Positions 58,601 through 64,000 of a stretch of 64,000 bases of DNA are shown here, piece after piece. The position numbers and the translations under genes are program-made. The notes below the pieces were generated by a model. It ran no database searches. It had not been told where the DNA came from and saw nothing but the letters and a program-made list of their open reading frames with translations. Where the stretch lies: contig JAEHOE010000036.1 in assembly GCA_016858145.1 (NCBI GenBank), forward strand, positions 868,001 through 932,000, given 5' to 3'. Numbering within the stretch: position 1 is the stretch's first letter; the number at the start of each line of letters is the position of its first letter. This DNA comes from Edaphochlamys debaryana. Its lineage: Eukaryota; Chlorophyta; Chlorophyceae; Chlamydomonadales.

Positions 58601-61600
58601 TATGAAGGAGCGAGCAGAGTGAGCGTCTTTGCACCCATACCCCGCGGAAACATAGTGTAGCACCTATGCACTCACTAAATGAACACGTGGGGGCAGGGGG
58701 AGCAGAATGTAGAGATAGGAGCATCCGGGGGCATGGGTGGGCTGGGAGGCGGGGGCGAAGGCGAAGGCGGTGGGAACCCAGGCGGCATGGGGACGTCGGG
58801 AGGGGGCGCGTCGGGCGGGCTTGGCGGTGCGGGTGGCGGGCTTGGCGGCGGCAGGCCGGGGGGCATGGGCGGCTCGGGCGGGGACGGAGGCGGCACAGGC
58901 GGCAGTGGCGGGGCGGCACTGCGGGGCCACACGGGCAAGAGCAGGGCGTCAGCTTGACAACCGCGTCTACCGCAGCCTCACTCGCACTACGCTTATGTCC
59001 TCTATGCTCTTGCGCTCACCAGGCGAAGTCGTAGGTGCCAGGCTTCGGGATGGTGAAGGTCCACAGGCACTCATTGTCCTGCGGCGGCGGCGCGGCGGCA
59101 GGTGAGTGGGGCTGAGGCGTGACGCCGGTATGCGGCTTCATTGGTCATCTCATTTCATCCATGCGGGTACCCGCTGGAGGAGCACCCCTTGTTGGGCCCT
59201 GTACGGACTCGCACTGCTAACGACCCTACATGCCCGCACCTGGTCACCGGTGCCACAGCCGGCCAGAACTCCATTCACAGTACGGGGGATGCGGCACTGC
59301 GCGGCGATACCGCCCAGGGTGAACTCCTCGGCTGCGCCAGTGACTGCGGGGAAAGAGGTGTGGGCAACGTCAAGGTGCCGAAGGGAGTCCGGCGTTCCAA
59401 AGCCCTCTCCGGAGAGGGCTGGAGTGATCTCGCCCGCACCACCCACCCGAACCGCACGAGCCGCGCCCATCCTTGACACTGCATGGGGAGCAAGGGAACG
59501 CGCGTTGAGGTACAGTCCTGCTGGATACCGTACATGGCAGGCCAGGCATCTGCAGGTTACCGCTGTCTGCCCGCAAGCACTTCATCCCTTTTGAGGCTTA
59601 CGTAAACGACACGTCCAGTGGGCCGTTGTGGGTGGAATTCCAGCGGACCCACTGACATTTCTTGTCTGTGGGTTGAGGGATAGAGCACGAAGTCAGAGCA
59701 CGGAGTCAGAAGCGCAATGCTTAGGCGGTGAAGGTGAAGGCTCTAGACGGCAGGCCCGGTCCTTACAGTTGGCGGGCCATCCGTCCAGCTTGAGGGTCTG
59801 CCCCGCGGCAGGTGTCTGGCCAGGAGCGCTCATGATGGGGATGAACTCATCACTGCGTGGGGAGCACACCGTTCGAGGTTAGCTCGAGGTGGCGTCGTGT
59901 CACTGCATCCCACACGGGCCCAGCGCGTGGCCTCAACTTTCCCACGTTCTCACCCCAAGCAGGTGTGGCTGACGGTGTTGGAGACGGCCTTGCGGCAGAA
60001 GCCGCGCTGGTTGCTCCAGAACAGGCACACCCCGCAGTACATCCACTGCACGCCGGCCATGAACGAGCGCGTGCAGCTGCCCGAGTCGAAGTCAATGTCG
60101 ATGCAGGCGGACTGGTGCTGGCAGGAGACCATTGGACCCTGCAGGATGGCAGAAATAGGCCAGAGAAATCTCAGCGTTGAGCGTATGGCTGTGACCCCAT
60201 GCGGGTTGCGCCCATGACGCGTGATGCGGCCTCAAGTGGGTTGGCGTAGGTATCCATGCTATGCCCCGTGCTCACCGTCTCAACGGTGTTGGGGATGGGG
60301 CCCGAGTAGTCCGTGGGGTTGCGCAGCTGGCATGTGCCCGATGGCACCTTGGCTGCCGGGGGGCTGGGCGGCTTGGGTGCGTCCGGTGGCGGCCTCGGCG
60401 GCAGTGGCGAAAAGGGCGGCTCGTCAGCCGGGATAGGCGGGCTGGGCGGGTCGGGTGGCGGCCGCGGCGGCCGCGGCGGGGGCCTGGGCGGTGGGCTCGG
60501 CGGCTGCGGCGGGCTGGGCCTCGGGCTCGGTGGCGGCGGCGGAGGCCACGGCGGGGGCGAGCGGGGCGACTTGTTGCACGAGAAGCCCTCGGCGCCGGGC
60601 CGCGGAACGCTGAAGGTCCACAGGCACTCGTTGACCTGGATGGGCGTCAAGGGCGCAGGGATCAAGCAAGACCCCGGCAGGATTCAGAACTGCCAAGGGG
60701 GCACAATCTGGGCGGGCGCACCTGGTCGCCCTTGCCGCAACCCGCGAGCACGCCGTTCTCGGTGCGCGGGGGCTGGCAGCTCGCCGCCAACCCTGCCATG
60801 GTCATGGTCACGGGTCCCGACCCAGGCGACACGCAAAGTCCTGTGGAGCAGGAAGACAGCGAACATGTCAGCCACCGATGAACACTTTGTCAGGCAGCGA
60901 GAAGCCGCGACGTTGCGCATGCTCCAGATGCCCGGTTCAGCAGCGAGGCGCTCACACACCGTTCTCTCCACCAGTCTTTTCGGTTGAACGCGCGGTTCCG
61001 CCTTGCTACGACATTCCTGGACTTTGGCAGGCTTTGCACTTCGCCAGCTGCCGGCAGCTTGCGACTGCCTGGGCTTCGCCTGAGACTCCCCTGGACCTCT
61101 GAATTCGATAAGAGCATAGCTGTATTGCATTTAAAGCTTCGCTGCGGCCTGACCCCGCCCATTGTTGGCCAGGGTTTGCGCTGACTCTTGCACCTGGTGC
61201 TATGGCTCATAAGCCTATGCGGTGACAATTCTCGGAACTGCTTGTCATGTGGATGTGCAGTGGATGTGCTGTCCTGCTGTGGAAGTCGCATGCGACCGAG
61301 TCTCCAACAGCGTGCCATTACGTGTCGCCGCTGTGTCACGCCGCCGGCCCCCCTGAAGGCGTGCACGCCCTTCGGTCCCCTGAAGGCCTTGCGGTGACGC
61401 GGCCTAGTTACCCTCCATCCGTGACTCACCGTTGCCGTCCTTGACGGTAAATGCCACGCTCTGTGCGAAGTAGTCGTTGGTCTCCCAGCGCACCCATTGA
61501 CAGGCCATAGCTACGGAAGCGGGGGAAAGGCCACGCAAAGCGGGGCAAGAGGGGCAGTTGAACCCGCCGTGCCTTACCCAAGCACTGCTCCCTGAAGTAT

Positions 61601-64000
61601 CCCTCGACTGCCCTTACGGAACTTTCAGTCTCTCAGTACACCAGGCAGTCCCTCCCACACATGTCACCTTGGTGGAGCAACACGAACCCGCTTCACGTCT
61701 GTATAACCTCCACCAGGCTTACCGCTGCGCCCCGACGCCCAGCCGTTGATCTTCCATGTGTTGCCCGCGGCTGGAGTGCTGCCGGCCTGGGCCAGGATAG
61801 GGATGAACTCGTCCCTGGAGAGGGGAAACGTAGGCGTAAGGGTCAACTTTGCCAGGGTCCTCGTAACCACCAGAAGCCCCACCCTTTTGGAGCCAGCGGC
61901 ACCCGCGGGGCCTCGCTTGCTCACCCCAGGCATCTGTGGCTGATGGTGTCGGCTACGGCCTTGGGGCATTTGCCGCGGGAGTTGTCCCAGAAGATGCAGA
62001 TCTTGCAGTACCTGCGGAGGAGGGGCCGCCGCCATGTGGGTCGGGCGATGTGGGTCGGGCGAGAAAAGCTCTGGCCAAACCACCAGTGTCAACCCCCAGC
62101 CCTTCCGCGCCTCACGTGAATCCGTTCATGGGCACGCAGTTGCCCGCATCGTAGAAGATGTTGAGGCAGGCCGCCTGGTCCGCGCAGGTCACAGCGGGGC
62201 CCTGCGAGCGCCAGGGGAAGAATTGCATGAGTAACGACGTCCCAGCGCAGGGCATAGGGCACGCCACGACTGGTTGTCAAATAGCAGGCTGACGGCCCGG
62301 ACGGCCCGAAGCTCACGCTGGCCGCAGGCGTCGGCAGGCCACTGTAGACGTTGCTCGAGTACTCGCAGGTGGTGTTGGAGGGTCCCTCGGCGACCGGCGG
62401 CAGAGGCGGCTGGGGTGGAGTGGCCGGCGGGCTGGGCGGATCAGGCGCGTTGTTGAGCGGAGGCAGAGGAGGAAAGGGCGGCTCGGGAGGGGGGCTGGGG
62501 TTGGGGGTCGGCGGGCTGGGGCGCGGGCTCGGGGGCGGCCGCGGAGGCATGGGAGGCGAAGGCGGCGCGGGTGGCGGCGAGGGTGCTGCGAGCGAGGGGA
62601 GGAGGACATGGCGTTGGCATACGCCGCATGCTGCAGGGTCCTCACCGCCTGCTACCCCCGGCTTCCGCCCTTACCCGAGCCGCAGGTGAAGGCGGGGGTT
62701 CCCGGCCTGGGGATGTCGAAGCTCCAGAGGCACTCGTTGTCCTGGTCTCCGATGCCACAGCCCGCGAGCAGCCCGGACGAGGCGTTGTAGCGGGGGGGCT
62801 GGCACGTGGCAGCCATGCCCTGGACCGTGTACGACTGCTGGCGGTCGGCTGCGGAGGGGGGACAGGAGGGAACGGAAGCTGAAGTGTACTGCGTCGGCAC
62901 ATGGACGGTCCAACTTTTGGTCGGATGTCCCGCGCCGCGCCTTAACGCAGACGCCATCCCTTACCGCACACGCCCGAGCCATCCTTGACCTGCGCATGGG
63001 GCAGCCAAAAAGGGTTGAGCTCCCGGTCAGGCCGCTGTCGGGAGGCTCAACAGCACTCGGCCTTGCATTGCCCCGGAGCCCCCATCAGTGCGCGCACCGT
63101 GAAATAGGTCCTGATCCTGCCGTTGTACGTGGCGTTCCACCGAATCCTGCGGACGACAGACACGCAACCGTCTGCCTCTGGAGGGGCCCCAAGGAACCTG
63201 CTGGTCGGGCATCTCTAGTCCCGGGCCCTGCACCCTTGCCTAAGCACTCAGCTACCCATGGCCACGTGCATCTGCTCACCACTGGCACTGGCGGCCTGGG
63301 GTGGGGTGTTGGGGCGGGGACACAGAAACACGTCATTCTCTTCATGCTCTTGACAGCTCAAGCACTTTAACACCAGCATTGGGGGTTGGCTGTCCCCCCG
63401 CGGCCCTCTCCCCAGCCCCACGCGACTCACTGCCGATGCCTGCAGCCCAGGTGTTGAGCTTGTAGGTCTGACCCGCGGCGGGCAGGTCTCCCGCGTTGCG
63501 CATGATGGGCGTCCACTCGTCGCCTGGGAGAGGCGGGGAACACAGGATCATACACTGAGCACAAGCTCGGACAGGTAAGAGAAGCAAGGCCAAGTGCTAG
63601 CCTCTTTGGCTTAGCACGCACCCATGCAGGTGTGGCTGACGGTGCCGGAGATGGCTTTGGGGCAGTTGCCGCGCCGGTTGTCCCAATAGATGCACACCTG
63701 GGGGCAGCAGGGGGGGTGCGGTGCGCGGGGAAGGGTGCTCAGCAGGGAAGCCCGCGGATGCTGCCTCTGTTCTTCAGATTTCCTGTTTCCTCGCGCCCTC
63801 CCCTCCCCGCCCCACCTGGCAGTACTGCCAAATGATGCCATCGTAGACCACGGGTGTGCAGGAGGTGGTGTCGAAGTAGATGCCAATGCTGGGGAGGGCA
63901 GGGGGAAGGGGGAGGAGGGGGATGCAGGTGAGGGGGCTCCAAGCAGGGGCTAGCCCTCTCCATGGATCGCTAACCCTTCTGCGTCCAGGCCACACATCGA
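39349..64000 (-). CDS. Giant modular pherophorin-like matrix protein, copy 2 (5' partial)
   Basis: Minus-strand paralogue or allele of copy 1, convergent with it. From the right edge it enters within A2 and continues through A3, A4, L1, L2, eight further L modules, four P modules interleaved, R1-R4 and the C-terminal module, ending at TAG 39351-39349 (last exon 39513-39349). The signal peptide and A1 must lie beyond 64000. R modules differ from copy 1 at only a few residues (for example NAPSAAD for [13 protein letters not shown] for LLGKII). The central array differs strongly: two more L units, one fewer P module, different introns and a distinct third-exon variant. Exons checked stay open. 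The short segment [15 protein letters not shown] replaces [15 protein letters not shown] near the C-terminus. Confidence 0.75.
40680..44454 (-). repeat. R modules R1-R4, copy 2
   Basis: Counterparts of copy 1: R1 about 44454-43265, R2 43020-42140, R3 42050-41440, R4 41255-40690. Coding identity is very high, with substitutions concentrated in the Pro/Ser linkers. The intron just before the R2 exon (about 43.11-43.23 kb) contains about 38 extra bases (aaggcacacaacgggtatgacccgc...) compared with copy 1. Confidence 0.7.
44980..46834 (-). other. Three P modules with long Pro-rich linker, copy 2
   Basis: P modules lie at about 46834-46390 (same variant as at 48.4 kb), 45940-45510 ([14 protein letters not shown], counterpart of P4) and 45417-44980 ([14 protein letters not shown], counterpart of P5). 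Between the first two is a linker of about 140 residues (46380-45960) containing [13 protein letters not shown]. It is much longer than any linker at this place in copy 1, where an L module intervenes between P3 and P4. Confidence 0.8.
47015..48487 (-). other. P module plus last L module, copy 2
   Basis: A P module (about 48487-48045: [44 protein letters not shown]) is followed by an L module (about 47925-47015). Its first intron is of the copy 1 type, and its third exon is the variant with [13 protein letters not shown] and [10 protein letters not shown]. This pair mirrors one higher-order L/P unit of copy 1, but with copy 2-specific residues ([18 protein letters not shown]). Confidence 0.8.
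48670..56365 (-). repeat. Tandem L-module array, copy 2 (seven units)
   Basis: Seven L modules run head to tail without P modules. Their first exons start near 56365, 55225, 54097, 52967, 51777, 50707 and 49577; spacings are about 1140, 1130, 1130, 1190, 1070 and 1130 bases. The 60-base steps come from Pro/Ser linker length. The six units from 55.2 to 49.4 kb share a first intron (gtgcgttgagcgg ... cacttgcag) unlike that of copy 1. The 56.3 kb unit keeps the copy 1 type of first intron. Units at 54.5-53.4 and 53.4-52.3 kb encode an identical 373-residue open frame at an offset of 1130. The last unit ends with a different third exon ([16 protein letters not shown]). Confidence 0.9.
56612..57320 (-). 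other. L2 module, copy 2
   Basis: Matches L2 of copy 1 almost residue for residue ([17 protein letters not shown] here, DAIDG in copy 1) with the same two-exon structure. It is followed by a linker of PPSPSPPE repeats (about 56610-56370). That linker is more regular and differs in composition from the copy 1 linker, which contains a [10 protein letters not shown] interruption. Confidence 0.75.
57640..58690 (-). other. L1 module, copy 2
   Basis: Counterpart of L1 in copy 1 with the same exons ([57 protein letters not shown]). Introns differ: the donor after the FDYTSLVLQ exon is gtgagt here and gtaagg in copy 1. The intron near 58.45-58.51 kb carries three copies of a ccccaggcccct-type unit not seen in copy 1. 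Confidence 0.65.
59030..64000 (-). repeat. Cysteine-rich A modules A2 (partial), A3, A4, copy 2
   Basis: A2 runs from the edge to about 62690, A3 about 62380-60590, A4 about 60330-59030, with Pro-rich linkers near 62590-62390, 60585-60330 and 58930-58700. Cysteine signatures and intron positions match copy 1, and coding blocks are nearly identical. The main difference is in the A3 intron near 60.85-61.42 kb, where part of the sequence is unrelated to the matching intron of copy 1 (17.08-17.67 kb). Confidence 0.85.

Larger units (their letters stand above)
39135..64000 (-). repeat. Right arm of giant imperfect palindrome
   Basis: Inverted counterpart of the left arm, cut by the right window edge. 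From the stop codon to the edge it is 24,652 bases, against 22,411 bases for the matching left part. The 2.2 kb excess equals two extra L units of about 1.13 kb. Small indels occur throughout, so this is not an exact fold-back copy. Confidence 0.9.

Noticed and set aside
14491..64000. Simple fold-back (hairpin) sequencing artefact
   Set aside because: The arms differ in introns, module counts and many substitutions, which a read folding on itself would not give. Misjoining of two alleles remains possible and is stated.
1..64000. Bacterial or organellar origin of the window
   Set aside because: Dense phase-consistent introns, a secretory signal exon and volvocine matrix modules show nuclear algal DNA. 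No rRNA, tRNA, operon or ribosome-binding pattern was seen.

Overview
The window is nuclear DNA of a GC-rich, intron-dense green alga of the Chlamydomonas/Volvox group (Chlorophyceae). This rests on short GT-AG introns every 50-400 bases, Ser-Pro/Pro-rich linkers typical of volvocine walls, pherophorin-type cysteine modules and a TGTAA-type 3' signal. Long open frames without introns are mostly shadows of C-rich coding DNA.

Layout. (1) 1-324, minus strand: first two exons of a C2-domain gene that leaves the window on the left. (2) 325-2182: intergenic, with a decayed fragment of the large downstream gene near 1.38-1.62 kb and a TATA-like box before the next gene. (3) 2183-9524, plus strand: a 21-exon MutS2-family gene. 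My exon model adds up to 2931 nt (976 residues), keeps phase at every junction, starts with a transit-peptide-like N-terminus and lacks a C-terminal Smr domain. (4) 9525-11778: intergenic. (5) 11779-36901, plus strand: one apparently continuous giant gene, roughly 5,500 residues by exon tally. It encodes a secreted, hydroxyproline-rich-type extracellular matrix protein with four kinds of module joined by Pro/Ser linkers. (6) 36902-39348: spacer. (7) 39349-64000, minus strand: a second copy of the giant gene, convergent with the first, cut by the right edge inside its second cysteine-rich module.

The two giant genes form a very large imperfect palindrome (arms about 22.4 and 24.7 kb, centre near 38.1 kb). 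The ends of the arms (cysteine-rich modules; C-terminal modules) are nearly identical. The middle, a tandem array of lamin-tail-like and pherophorin-type modules, differs in copy number, intron sequence and exon variants. Each arm therefore seems to have expanded and homogenised its own array, while the flanks stayed alike.

Module order of the giant protein: signal peptide; Pro-rich linker; four cysteine-rich A modules; L1 and L2 (lamin-tail-like); an array of further L modules mixed with pherophorin-type P modules (six L and five P in the plus copy; eight L and four P in the minus copy); four R modules of unknown family; a C-terminal module resembling the other pherophorin half-domain. Module names are mine.
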